From: Streptomyces djakartensis
GTDB lineage: Bacteria > Actinomycetota > Actinomycetes > Streptomycetales > Streptomycetaceae
Direction: 5' to 3'
DNA length: 64,000 bases
Assembly: GCF_014651075.1 (NCBI RefSeq)
Contig: NZ_BMWE01000003.1
Location: forward strand, 310,001-374,000
Position 1 is the stretch's first letter; each line of letters opens with the position of its first letter. The notes below the pieces were generated by a model. It ran no database searches. It was not told the origin of the DNA and saw only the letters and a list, made by a program, of their open reading frames with translations. A program made the translations under genes and the position numbers. Below, piece by piece: positions 31,615-43,709 of this stretch.

Positions 31615-32430
31615 ATGGCCGTACCCCGCCGGGCCGCCGTTCTCGGCTCGCCGATCGCGCACTCCCTGTCACCGCGGCTGCACACCGCGGCGTACCGGGC
31701 GCTGGGACTGACCGACTGGTCCTACGACCGGTTCGAGATCGACGAGGAGTCGCTGCCCGGATTCGTCGCGGGGCTCGGACCTGAGTGGGCGGGGCTGTCG
31801 CTCACCATGCCGCTGAAGCGGGCGGTGATCCCGCTGCTCGACGAGATCACCGGCACGGCGGCCTCGGTGGAGGCGGTCAACACCGTGGTCTTCCAGCCGG
31901 ACGGGCGGCTCGTCGGTGACAACACCGACATCCCCGGACTGGTGGCGGCACTGCACGAGCGCGGTGTGGAGAAGGTGGAGAGCGCGGCGATCCTGGGCGC
32001 CGGCGCCACGGCGTCCTCGGCTCTCGCGGCACTGGCCAGGATCTGCACGGGCGAGGTCGCCGTGTACGTGCGCAGCGAGCGGCGTGCGGCTCAGATGCGC
32101 CAGTGGGGCGAGCGGCTCGGCGTCCGGGTCCGGCCCGCCGAGTGGGCCGAGGCGGCGCAGGCCTTGGAGGCGCCCCTGGTCGTCTCCACGACCCCCGCCG
32201 GAGGGACGGACGCGCTGGCCGAGCAGGTGCCCGCGCGGGTGGGCACGCTGTTCGACGTGCTCTACGAGCCCTGGCCCACGCCTCTGGCGGCGGCGTGGGC
32301 GGAGCGTGGCGGGCAGGTGCTGAGCGGCCTCGACCTGCTCGTCCACCAGGCGGTGTTCCAGTTCCGGCAGTTCACGGGCGATCCGCGGTCGCCGCTCGCC
32401 GCGATGCGGGAGGCCGCACAGCGGGGCTGA
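31615..32430 (+). CDS. aroE: shikimate dehydrogenase
   Basis: A 271-aa NADPH-dependent enzyme reducing 3-dehydroshikimate. Shikimate-binding GSPIAHSLSPRLH is at 11-23. The catalytic lysine sits in LTMPLKRAV and the aspartate in GDNTDIPGL. The nucleotide-binding loop is GAGATASSA. It is co-transcribed with mltG (10-nt gap), while aroC, aroK and aroB follow 186 nt later, so the pathway genes are split in two units. Confidence 0.94.
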   Translation: MAVPRRAAVLGSPIAHSLSPRLHTAAYRALGLTDWSYDRFEIDEESLPGFVAGLGPEWAGLSLTMPLKRAVIPLLDEITGTAASVEAVNTVVFQPDGRLVGDNTDIPGLVAALHERGVEKVESAAILGAGATASSALAALARICTGEVAVYVRSERRAAQMRQWGERLGVRVRPAEWAEAAQALEAPLVVSTTPAGGTDALAEQVPARVGTLFDVLYEPWPTPLAAAWAERGGQVLSGLDLLVHQAVFQFRQFTGDPRSPLAAMREAAQRG

Positions 32431-32616
32431 CGCCTCCCGTGGTTCGTCTGCCCGCCGTCCGTCTGTCCGTCTGCCGGACTCGGATCGGAGCCGTTCCCAG
32501 GACATGGGAGGATCAAAGGCGGCGGGCCGTGGCCGCGCATCCGGTCCGCCCGTCGCCGTACGCGGTGGCATGCGTACGCTGGGCAGTAAGCAGGCCGCGA
32601 GCACTGAGGAGCACCG

Positions 32617-35401
<2,785 letters not shown>

Positions 35402-35564
35402 GTCACGCGACGCGCCTTCTGCCCGGATCGCCTTACGGGGCCGGGCACTTAGGGCCGCCCCCGGCCGTTCACACAACGACGACCGGGGGCGGTACCGTTC
35501 GCTAGCAGCGGGTTCCGCCCCCGCGGTCAGAGCCCATCGCCTGTACGAGACGGAGTGGCACCGG

Positions 35565-36425
35565 ATGCAGCACGCAGTGGGTTCCCCGCTGCCGCCGCCC
35601 CACCAGACGGGGCACGGACCGGCCGCCGGCTGGTCGCCGGCCGCACAGCACCCGGGGCCGCACCACCCGGGCACCCACCACGGCTCCCCGCCCGTGCCAC
35701 CGCCGCCCCCGGCCGCGCCCCCGCCCGGGCCGGTTCCACCTGCCCCGCCTCCCCGGCACGCCCCCGTTCCTCCCGCGCCGGACACCACCGGCCATGTGCC
35801 GCTGCCACCGGCCGGGCCGGTGGGCGCGCCGAGCGCGCCGCCCGCCCCGGCAGCATCCGACCCGGCCGGTACGACGCTCGCCGTGCTGCTCATCGGGCCC
35901 GCCGGGGCGGGGAAGACCAGCGTCGCCAAGTACTGGGCGGACCATCGCCGGGTTCCCACCGCGCACATCAGCCTCGACGACGTACGCGAGTGGGTCCGCT
36001 CCGGCTTCGCGGACCCGCAGTCCGGGTGGAACGACAACTCGGAGGCGCAGTACCGCCTCGCCCGCCGCACCTGCGGCTTCGCCGCGCGGAACTTCCTGGC
36101 CAACGGCATCTCGTGCATCCTCGACGACGCGGTCTTCCCCGACCGGCCGGTCGTCGGCCTCGGCGGCTGGAAGCGGCATGTGGGGCCGGGGCTGCTGCCG
36201 GTCGTCCTTCTTCCCGGGCTGGACATCGTTCTGGAACGCAATGCGGAGCGCTCGGGGAACCGGCGGCTGACGGACGAGGAGGTCGCGCGTATCCATGGGC
36301 GCATGGCCGGGTGGTACGGGTCCGGTCTGCCGATCATCGACAATTCGCAGCTGGACGTGCCGGAGACGGCGCGGGTGCTGGACGATGTGCTGGCCAGGTC
36401 CATCGCGAGTCCGCCGCAGTGGTAG
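35565..36425 (+). CDS. P-loop ATP/GTP-binding protein with Pro/His-rich N-terminus
   Basis: A 286-aa protein. Residues 1-100 are almost entirely Pro, Gly, His and Ala and should be disordered. Residues 105-280 form a small kinase-like P-loop domain: Walker A LIGPAGAGKTSVAKYWA, SLDDVREWVR, CILDDAVFPD and a late RNAERSGNRRLTDEEV lid-like arginine segment. This recalls zeta-toxin or polynucleotide kinase-type P-loop enzymes. No antitoxin gene is beside it, so a toxin role is not supported. The gene lies between aroB and a repeat-rich gap; substrate unknown. Confidence 0.78.
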   Translation: MQHAVGSPLPPPHQTGHGPAAGWSPAAQHPGPHHPGTHHGSPPVPPPPPAAPPPGPVPPAPPPRHAPVPPAPDTTGHVPLPPAGPVGAPSAPPAPAASDPAGTTLAVLLIGPAGAGKTSVAKYWADHRRVPTAHISLDDVREWVRSGFADPQSGWNDNSEAQYRLARRTCGFAARNFLANGISCILDDAVFPDRPVVGLGGWKRHVGPGLLPVVLLPGLDIVLERNAERSGNRRLTDEEVARIHGRMAGWYGSGLPIIDNSQLDVPETARVLDDVLARSIASPPQW

Positions 36426-37080
36426 CCGACGTGCGGTCGGTGCACTGACCCGGGCGTTTCGGGTGTTGGGCGTTGGTGCTGGGGGTGGGGCGTTGCGCGC
36501 CCCGGCGTTGCGGGGTGCCGCTGCGCCCACCCTCCCCCAAGCTCTCGGCTTCGCTCGAGCAGGGGACCCCCTCGCCCCAGCGGGACGACTGCCCGCAGCG
36601 GCGGCGGCCGGTTCCAGGTACCCGGCGTGGGTGCTGGGGGCGGGTGGGTGCGGAGCCCGGCGTTGCGAGGTGCTGGGCGTTGGTGCGAGGGGCGGGGCGT
36701 TGCGCAACTCGGCGCGACGAGGTGCCGCTGCGCCCACCCGTGCCGCCCCAGCGGCACGACTGCCCGCAGCTAGGACGGCCCGCAGCTAGGACGGCCCGCA
36801 GCTAGGACGGCCGGCAGCTAGGACGGCCGGCAGCTAGGACGGCCCGCAGCCGCGCACGCACGGAAGGGGACGTGTCGGGGGGTGTCCGCCCGCAGCGGTT
36901 GGCGCGTCAACGGACAGTCACTCGGTATCCGACTCCATCGCGCCGTTCCGAGGACGGACACCCCCCGGCACGGCCCCGACCCACCACGAAGCCGACCGCG
37001 CGCGCCCGCGCTCACGCGCCATAACCCCCACTCGGCCCTCTCGACCGGCGACATCCCGCCCCCGCTCGTAGGCTCGGGTC
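36426..37080. repeat. 655-bp repeat-rich gap without a gene
   Basis: No convincing coding frame is present. Two related copies of a GC-rich element occur. One contains GGTGCCGCTGCGCCCACCC at 36514 and the other at 36721, each followed by GCCCCAGCGG and ACGACTGCCCGCAGC. The first copy carries 41 nt at 36533-36573 where the second has 5. A 16-bp tandem array follows at 36765. The last 200 nt probably hold the promoter of the next gene. I recall similar strings as dispersed intergenic repeats in Streptomyces. Confidence 0.7.
36765..36850. repeat. 16-bp tandem repeat, five copies plus a partial
   Basis: The unit CGCAGCTAGGACGGCC is repeated in perfect 16-bp register from 36765. Copies 4 and 5 have GG in place of the first CG. 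A six-base partial unit ends the array. Confidence 0.95.
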
Positions 37081-38190
37081 ATGTCAGAGGTGTACGCGGC
37101 CCGCCGGACGCGCCTGAGGGAATGCTGCAACGCGGGCGGCAGCGCGGCGGCGCTGATCTCCCGTCCCGCCAATGTGCGCTATCTCGCGGGTGCCGCCCCG
37201 CGCGGCGCCGTTCTGCTGCTGGGCAAGACCGAGGATCTGCTGGTGTGCAGCGATCCGACGGCCGACCGACCCGGCCAGGAGCGCCCCGACGAGGCGCTGC
37301 GCGTACAGACCCTGCCCGGAGCCGGCGGAGGCGACCCGGCCGTCGCGGCCGCCGACCTCGCCGCGGGCCAGGGCGCCGACTCCCTCGCCGTGGAGGAGCA
37401 CCACCTCACCGTGGCCCGGCACCGCGCCCTCGGCTCGGTCGCCCCGCGCCTGCGCCTTGCCAACCTCGGCAGCGCGGTCGAACAGCTCCGCGTCGTCAAG
37501 GACGAGGAGGAGATCTCCTGCCTCCGCATCGGCGCCGAGATCGCCGACCAGGCACTGGGCGAACTGCTGGAGTCCATCCTCGTCGGCCGCACCGAACGCC
37601 ATCTCGCCCTGGAACTCGAGCGACGACTCGTGGATCACGGAGCCGACGGACCTGCCTTCCCGACCTCCGTAGCCACCGGGCCGAACGCCGGGCGGCCCGG
37701 CCACCGGCCCACCGACCGGCGCTTGGAGGAGGGCGACTTCCTCTCCGTCTGCCTCGGCGCCACCTACCGCGGCTACCGCTGTGAGATCGGCCGTACCTTC
37801 GTCATCGGCACCGCTCCCGCGGACTGGCAGATCGAGCTGTACGACCTGGTCTTCGCGGCGCAGCGGGCCGGACGTGAGAGCCTGGTACCCGGCGCCGCCT
37901 GCCGGGATGTCGACCGCGCCGCCCGCCAGGTCCTGGACTCCGCGGGGTACACCGAGGGCCTCACGGTCCTGACCGGACACGGGGTCGGGCTCGAAATCGA
38001 CGAGGACCCTCAGTTGAGTCCCGCGGCCATGGGTAAACTGGACGCTTGCGTGCCGGTCACCGTCGAACCGGGGGTCCACCTCCCGGGCCGGGGCGGCGTC
38101 CGGATCGATGACACGCTCGTCGTCCGCCCCGAGGCGGACGGCGGACCCGAGCTACTCACCATCACGACCAAGGAGCTGCTCGCCCTGTAG
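37081..38190 (+). CDS. aminopeptidase P-like protein with altered metal site
   Basis: A 369-aa protein of the pita-bread (M24) fold: a creatinase-like N-domain (1-140) and a C-terminal metallopeptidase-like domain. Three of the five expected metal ligands differ. Cys224 replaces the first Asp ([13 protein letters not shown]), Glu235 the second Asp (RCEIGRT) and Asp343 the last Glu (VRIDDTLVV). His300 (TGHGVGLEI) and Glu329 (VEPG) are kept. The usual active-site HExP is DEDP. It may be inactive or bind metal differently. efp follows 49 nt later, a conserved pairing in many bacteria. Confidence 0.88.
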   Translation: MSEVYAARRTRLRECCNAGGSAAALISRPANVRYLAGAAPRGAVLLLGKTEDLLVCSDPTADRPGQERPDEALRVQTLPGAGGGDPAVAAADLAAGQGADSLAVEEHHLTVARHRALGSVAPRLRLANLGSAVEQLRVVKDEEEISCLRIGAEIADQALGELLESILVGRTERHLALELERRLVDHGADGPAFPTSVATGPNAGRPGHRPTDRRLEEGDFLSVCLGATYRGYRCEIGRTFVIGTAPADWQIELYDLVFAAQRAGRESLVPGAACRDVDRAARQVLDSAGYTEGLTVLTGHGVGLEIDEDPQLSPAAMGKLDACVPVTVEPGVHLPGRGGVRIDDTLVVRPEADGGPELLTITTKELLAL

Positions 38191-38239
38191 GCAGGTGCGT
38201 GCCCCGGGGTCGTACGTCAGTCCAGGAGATTCCGCAACC

Positions 38240-38806
38240 GTGGCTTCCACGAACGACCTCAAGAACGGCATGGTGCTCAAGCTCGAAGGCGGCCAGCTCT
38301 GGTCCGTCGTCGAGTTCCAGCACGTCAAGCCCGGCAAGGGCCCGGCCTTCGTGCGCACCAAGCTCAAGAACGTGCTCTCCGGCAAGGTCGTCGACAAGAC
38401 CTTCAACGCCGGCGTCAAGGTCGAAACGGCCACCGTCGACAAGCGCGACATGCAGTTCTCCTACATGGACGGCGACTACTTCGTCTTCATGGACATGGAG
38501 ACCTACGACCAGCTCCACGTCGACAAGAAGGCCGTCGGCGACGCCGCCAACTTCCTGATCGAGGGCTTCACCGCCACCGTCGCCCAGCACGAGGGCGAGG
38601 TCCTCTTCGTCGAGCTGCCGGCCGCCGTCGAGCTCGTCATCCAGGAGACCGAGCCGGGCGTCCAGGGCGACCGCTCCACCGGCGGCACCAAGCCCGCCAT
38701 CCTGGAGACCGGTCACCAGATCAACGTCCCGCTCTTCATCACCACCGGCGAGAAGATCAAGGTCGACACCCGCACCAGTGACTACCTCGGCCGGGTGAAC
38801 AGCTAA
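38240..38806 (+). CDS. efp: translation elongation factor EF-P
   Basis: A 188-aa factor that rescues ribosomes at polyproline stretches. It has three beta-barrel domains, with the family signature near the C-terminus ([21 protein letters not shown]). The tip loop is VKPGKGPAF with Lys33 in a PGKGP palindrome, the actinobacterial subtype reported to work with an unmodified lysine. This fits the proline-rich proteins in this window. GTG 38240 gives the usual [10 protein letters not shown] start. nusB begins 2 nt after the stop. Confidence 0.97.
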   Translation: MASTNDLKNGMVLKLEGGQLWSVVEFQHVKPGKGPAFVRTKLKNVLSGKVVDKTFNAGVKVETATVDKRDMQFSYMDGDYFVFMDMETYDQLHVDKKAVGDAANFLIEGFTATVAQHEGEVLFVELPAAVELVIQETEPGVQGDRSTGGTKPAILETGHQINVPLFITTGEKIKVDTRTSDYLGRVNS

Positions 38807-38808
38807 CC

Positions 38809-39243
38809 GTGGCTGCCCGCAACACGGCCCGCAAACGCGCCTTCCAGATCCTTTTCGAGGGCGACCAGCGTGGCGCCGAGGCCCTGACGGTCCTCGCGGA
38901 CTGGGTCCGGCTCTCCCGGGCGGACACCCGGCAGCCGCCGGTGAGCGAGTACACGATGGAGCTGGTCGAGGGCTACGCGAAGCACGCGAAGCGCATCGAC
39001 GAGCTGATCGCCCAGTACTCGGTCGGCTGGACGCTCGACCGGATGCCCGTCGTCGACCGCAACATCCTGCGGCTCGGCGCCTACGAGCTGATCTGGGTGG
39101 ACGAGACCCCGGACGCCGTCGTCCTCGACGAGATGGTGCAGCTGGCGAAGGAGTTCTCCACGGACGAGTCGCCCTCGTTCGTGAACGGTCTGCTCGGCCG
39201 GCTGAAGGACCTCAAGCCCTCGCTCCGCCGCGACGAGGCCTGA
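38809..39243 (+). CDS. nusB: transcription antitermination factor NusB
   Basis: A 144-aa all-helical protein that with NusE binds boxA RNA in rRNA antitermination. Family motifs are ARKRAFQILFEGDQRG, WTLDRMPVVDRNILRLGAYEL and LAKEFSTDESPSFVNGLLG. The N-terminus is short and basic. It is coupled to efp (2-nt gap) and ends at a very strong hairpin facing bldD. Confidence 0.95.
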   Translation: MAARNTARKRAFQILFEGDQRGAEALTVLADWVRLSRADTRQPPVSEYTMELVEGYAKHAKRIDELIAQYSVGWTLDRMPVVDRNILRLGAYELIWVDETPDAVVLDEMVQLAKEFSTDESPSFVNGLLGRLKDLKPSLRRDEA

Positions 39244-39251
39244 GACAGACA

Positions 39252-39303
39252 GGGAATGCCGGAGGGCCCGCAGCGACACCGCTGCGGGCCCTCCGGCATT
39301 CCC
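39252..39303 (+). terminator. nusB terminator, 24-bp perfect stem
   Basis: Two perfectly complementary 24-nt arms flank an ACAC loop, starting 8 nt after the nusB stop. Confidence 0.92.
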
Positions 39304-39335
39304 GCCCGGTCCGCGTGCTGTCAGGCCCTGGGAAC

Positions 39336-39381
39336 GCCGCCGGGGTGGCCGGAACCATATGGTTCCGGCCACCCCGGCGGC
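39336..39381. repeat. 46-bp perfect palindrome between nusB and bldD
   Basis: Two 23-nt arms meet with no spacer at CCAT/ATGG (centre between 39358 and 39359). It lies 27 nt beyond the bldD stop and probably serves as the bldD terminator, although a perfect palindrome without loop is unusual. Confidence 0.9.
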
Positions 39382-39408
39382 ACGTTTCTGCGCCCCCTGG
39401 CGGAGCGC

Positions 39409-39912
39409 TCAGCCCTCCTCGTGCGTCGCCACGGCGCGACGCGCGTCCGCGTCCAGCACACCCCAGCTGATCAGCTGCTCGGTGAGGACCGACGGCGACT
39501 GGTCGTAGATGACGGCGAGTGTGCGCAGGTCGTCCTGGCGGATCGAGAGCACCTTGCCGTTGTAGTCACCGCGCTGCGACTGGATCGTGGCCGCGTAGCG
39601 CTGCAGGGGGCCCGCCTTCTCGGCCGGCACCGTGGCCAGCCGCTCCAGGTCCAGGACCAGCTTCGGCGGCGGCTCGGCGGCGCCGCCCGGGGTGGTGCCC
39701 GGGAGCAGCTCCTGCACGGGAACGCCGTAGAAATCCGCCAGTTCGGCGAGGCGCTGCACCGTCACGGCGCGGTCGCCGCGCTCGTACGAACCGACCACGA
39801 CCGCCTTCCAGCGTCCCTGGGACTTCTCCTCGACACCGTGGAGGGAAAGGCCCTGCTGGGTGCGGATCGCCCGGAGCTTGGCCCCGAGCTGTTTGGCGTA
39901 TTCGCTGGACAT
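39409..39912 (-). CDS. bldD: developmental master regulator BldD
   Basis: A 167-aa repressor that holds Streptomyces in vegetative growth when dimerised by cyclic di-GMP. The N-terminal HTH domain (residues about 5-75: KQLGAKLRAIRTQQGLSLHGVE) binds DNA. The C-domain carries the ligand motif RGD at 114-116, eight residues, then RQDD at 125-128, exactly as published for BldD. I start at ATG 39912 with GGAG 5 nt upstream, giving the known 167-aa length; the longer frame to 39978 is not needed. It converges with nusB and diverges from pyrR. Confidence 0.97.
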   Translation of the reverse strand: MSSEYAKQLGAKLRAIRTQQGLSLHGVEEKSQGRWKAVVVGSYERGDRAVTVQRLAELADFYGVPVQELLPGTTPGGAAEPPPKLVLDLERLATVPAEKAGPLQRYAATIQSQRGDYNGKVLSIRQDDLRTLAVIYDQSPSVLTEQLISWGVLDADARRAVATHEEG

Positions 39913-39983
39913 ATAGCTCCCCGGCACTGTGTCGACGCGACTCGGCTGTGTTGCCGGACCGCGCGGCTGGTAACTCACTGTGA

Positions 39984-39998
39984 GGTTACGCAGCGTTA
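39984..39998. promoter_or_regulatory. BldD operator (BldD box)
   Basis: GTTACGCAGCGTTAC fits every fixed position of the published consensus nTnACnC(A/T)GnGTnAn. It lies 72-86 nt upstream of the bldD start, where autoregulation is known, and about 180 nt upstream of pyrR. Confidence 0.85.
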
Positions 39999-40132
39999 CT
40001 CTGCCGCGTCAAGCCGAATGGTCCGCCCCGACTCTTCCGTGGTAGCGGCACCCCGTTGGGCCGAACGGGTGATCCGAGGGGGCTGTCCGGGCGATCGTGG
40101 GGGCCTGCTACGGTGGATGGCGCAATCCCGAC

Positions 40133-40746
<614 letters not shown>

Positions 40747-40846
40747 CGCCCGAGGCGTACGCCACCGCCGTACGCCCGCTCGTCGCGCCCTCGCGCGCCC
40801 GTCTGCCCCGAATCTCCCGAATGAACTGCCTTACGGAGCCTGACAG

Positions 40847-41824
40847 ATGCAGCGTCATCTCATCTCGGCCGCCGACCTCACCCGCGACGACGCCGTCCTG
40901 ATCCTCGACACCGCCGAGGAGATGGCCCGGGTCGCCGACCGGCCGATCAAAAAGCTGCCGACCCTGCGCGGCCGCACGATCGTCAACCTCTTCTTCGAGG
41001 ACTCCACCCGGACCCGGATCTCCTTCGAGGCCGCCGAGAAGCGGCTGTCCGCGGACGTCATCAACTTCTCCGCCAAGGGCTCCAGCGTCTCCAAGGGCGA
41101 GTCCCTGAAGGACACGGCCCAGACCCTGGAAGCCATGGGCGTCGACGCCGTCGTCATCCGGCACGGCGCCTCCGGAGCCCCTTACCGCCTCGCCAACTCC
41201 GGCTGGATCGACGCCGCCGTCGTCAACGCCGGCGACGGCACCCACCAGCACCCCACCCAGGCCCTGCTGGACGCCTTCACCATGCGCCGCCGACTGATCG
41301 GCCCGGACGCGGGACTCGGCCAGGACCTCGAGGGCAAGCGCATCACGCTCGTCGGCGACGTCCTGCACAGCCGGGTCGCCCGCTCCAACGTCGACCTGCT
41401 GCACACCCTCGGCGCCGAGGTCACCCTCGTCGCCCCGCCGACCCTGCTGCCGGTCGGCGTCGAGACCTGGCCCTGCGAGGTCTCCTACGACCTCGACAGC
41501 ACGCTGCCCAAGTCCGACGCGGTGATGATGCTGCGCGTCCAGCGCGAGCGCATGAACGCCGCGTTCTTCCCGACCGAGCGCGAGTACTCCCGGCGCTACG
41601 GGCTCGACGGCGACCGCATGGCCCGGATGCCCGAGCACGCCATCGTCATGCACCCCGGTCCGATGGTCCGCGGCATGGAGATCACCGCCGAGGTCGCCGA
41701 CTCCGACCGCTGCACCGTCGTCGAGCAGGTCGCGAACGGAGTGTCCGTCCGGATGGCCGTCCTGTACCTGCTGCTCGGGGGCAACGAGCCCGCCGTCACC
41801 CACCCCCGTACCGAGGAGAAGTAA
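40847..41824 (+). CDS. pyrB: aspartate carbamoyltransferase catalytic subunit
   Basis: A 325-aa enzyme joining carbamoyl phosphate and aspartate. The carbamoyl phosphate site is [13 protein letters not shown] and a second motif is [12 protein letters not shown]. The N-terminus [12 protein letters not shown] and ATG start are normal. No pyrI regulatory subunit is nearby, as expected for actinobacteria. pyrC follows after 5 nt. Confidence 0.97.
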   Translation: MQRHLISAADLTRDDAVLILDTAEEMARVADRPIKKLPTLRGRTIVNLFFEDSTRTRISFEAAEKRLSADVINFSAKGSSVSKGESLKDTAQTLEAMGVDAVVIRHGASGAPYRLANSGWIDAAVVNAGDGTHQHPTQALLDAFTMRRRLIGPDAGLGQDLEGKRITLVGDVLHSRVARSNVDLLHTLGAEVTLVAPPTLLPVGVETWPCEVSYDLDSTLPKSDAVMMLRVQRERMNAAFFPTEREYSRRYGLDGDRMARMPEHAIVMHPGPMVRGMEITAEVADSDRCTVVEQVANGVSVRMAVLYLLLGGNEPAVTHPRTEEK

Positions 41825-41829
41825 GACAG

Positions 41830-43143
41830 ATGAGCAAGATCCTGATCCGTGGTGCGAAGGTGCTCGGCGGCGAGCCGCAGGACGTGCTGATCGACGGCGG
41901 GACGATCGCCGAGGTGCGTGCCGGTCTGAGCGCCGAGGGCGCCGGTCGTGCCGGAGGCGCGCACGATGTGACCGTTGTCGAGGCCGACGGCAAGGTGCTG
42001 CTGCCGGGCCTGGTCGACCTGCACACCCATCTGCGCGAGCCCGGCCGTGAGGACTCCGAGACGGTCCTCACCGGCACCCGGGCCGCGGCCTCCGGCGGCT
42101 ACACCACCGTGTTCGCCATGGCCAACACCTTCCCGGTCGCCGACACGGCGGGTGTCGTCGAGCAGGTCTGGCGGCTCGGCAGGGAGCACGGCTACTGCGA
42201 CGTCCAGCCGATCGGCGCCGTGACCGTCGGTCTCGACGGCAGGAAGCTCGCCGAGCTGGGCGCCATGCACGAGTCGGCCGCCGGCGTCACCGTCTTCTCC
42301 GACGACGGCAAGTGCGTCCACGACGCCGTGATCATGCGCCGCGCCCTGGAGTACGTGAAGGCCTTCGGCGGTGTCATCGCGCAGCACGCGCAGGAGCCGC
42401 GGCTGACCGAGGGCGCCGAGATGAACGAGGGCGTCGTCTCCGCCGAGCTCGGCCTCGGCGGCTGGCCCGCCGTGGCCGAGGAATCGATCATCGCCCGCGA
42501 CGTCCTGCTCGCCGACCACGTCGGCTCCCGCGTCCACATCTGCCACCTGTCGACCGCCGGGTCCGTCGAGATCGTCCGCTGGGCCAAGTCCCGCGGCATC
42601 CAGGTGACCGCCGAGGTCACCCCGCACCACCTGCTCCTCACCGACGAGCTGGTGCGCACCTACAACCCCGTCTACAAGGTCAACCCCCCGCTGCGCACCG
42701 AGCGCGACGTGATGGCCCTGCGCGAAGCGCTCGCCGACGGCACGATCGACATCGTCGCCACCGACCACGCCCCGCACCCGCACGAGGACAAGGACTGCGA
42801 GTGGGCCGCGGCCGCCATGGGCATGGTCGGGCTGGAGACCGCGCTGTCGGTGGTGCAGGAGACCATGGTCGACACGGGCCTGCTGGACTGGGCCGGCGTC
42901 GCCGACCGGATGTCCGTCAAGCCCGCGCGGATCGGACAGGCCACGGGCCACGGCCGTCCCGTCTCGGCAGGTGAGCCCGCCAACCTCACCCTGGTCGACA
43001 CGGCATACCGTGGGCTGGTGGAACCCGCGGGCTTCGCCTCGCGCAGCCGCAACACCCCCTACGAGGGTCGTGAGCTGCCGGGCCGTGTGACGCACACGTG
43101 GCTGCGGGGCAAGGCCACGCTCGTCGACGGGAAGCTCACGTGA
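41830..43143 (+). CDS. pyrC: dihydroorotase
   Basis: A 437-aa amidohydrolase cyclising carbamoyl aspartate. Metal ligands appear in DLHTHLREPGREDSET, HICHLSTA, TPHHLLLTDE and TDHAPHPHE, the class I pattern. Length fits the long bacterial type. The stop overlaps the next gene (GTGA), giving a tight pyrB-pyrC-orf-carA chain. Confidence 0.96.
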   Translation: MSKILIRGAKVLGGEPQDVLIDGGTIAEVRAGLSAEGAGRAGGAHDVTVVEADGKVLLPGLVDLHTHLREPGREDSETVLTGTRAAASGGYTTVFAMANTFPVADTAGVVEQVWRLGREHGYCDVQPIGAVTVGLDGRKLAELGAMHESAAGVTVFSDDGKCVHDAVIMRRALEYVKAFGGVIAQHAQEPRLTEGAEMNEGVVSAELGLGGWPAVAEESIIARDVLLADHVGSRVHICHLSTAGSVEIVRWAKSRGIQVTAEVTPHHLLLTDELVRTYNPVYKVNPPLRTERDVMALREALADGTIDIVATDHAPHPHEDKDCEWAAAAMGMVGLETALSVVQETMVDTGLLDWAGVADRMSVKPARIGQATGHGRPVSAGEPANLTLVDTAYRGLVEPAGFASRSRNTPYEGRELPGRVTHTWLRGKATLVDGKLT

Positions 43144-43709
43144 CACCTGTACTCCTGCTGGCCGCCGAGAAGGAATCGGCGCAAGTGACCGACTGGGCCG
43201 CCCGCATCGGCTGGGTCGTCGGCCTCGCCCTGTTCGTCGCGCTCCTCTACTGGCTGATGCGTGAGGGCTGGAAGTGGCGCGGCACCCTCCAGGGCGACCT
43301 GCCCGAGCTGCCCACCGGCCCGGACGAACCGGGCCCGCCGCGCCTGACCATGAGCGGCCGCTACCACGGCTCCACCACCGCCGGGCAGTGGCTCGACCGC
43401 ATCGTCGCGCACGGCCTGGGCACCCGCAGCCGTGCCGAGCTCACCCTCACCGACGCCGGCCTGGACGTCGTACGCCCCGGGGCGACCGACTTCTTCGTCC
43501 CGGCCGCCGCCCTGCGCGAGGCCCGCCTCGACAAGGGCATCGCCGGCAAGGTGCTCACCGAGGGCGGCCTGCTCGTCGTCACCTGGGCGCACGGCGACCG
43601 GCTGATCGACTCCGGGTTCCGCTCCGACCGCGCGGCCGAGCACAACGAGTGGGTCGAAGCCCTCAACTCCATGATCGAAACGAACACCAGGGAAGGCGCC
43701 GAACGATGA
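43140..43709 (+). CDS. uncharacterised membrane protein of the pyr operon
   Basis: A 189-aa protein starting at GTG 43140, which overlaps the pyrC stop; its own stop overlaps carA (ATGA). One transmembrane helix ([17 protein letters not shown], about 23-39) precedes a strand-rich domain of about 130 residues ([45 protein letters not shown]) resembling a PH-like fold. A protein of this shape sits at the same place in mycobacterial pyr operons as I recall. Coupling on both sides suggests a link to pyrimidine synthesis or membrane placement, but no activity is known. Confidence 0.85.
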   Translation: MTPVLLLAAEKESAQVTDWAARIGWVVGLALFVALLYWLMREGWKWRGTLQGDLPELPTGPDEPGPPRLTMSGRYHGSTTAGQWLDRIVAHGLGTRSRAELTLTDAGLDVVRPGATDFFVPAAALREARLDKGIAGKVLTEGGLLVVTWAHGDRLIDSGFRSDRAAEHNEWVEALNSMIETNTREGAER

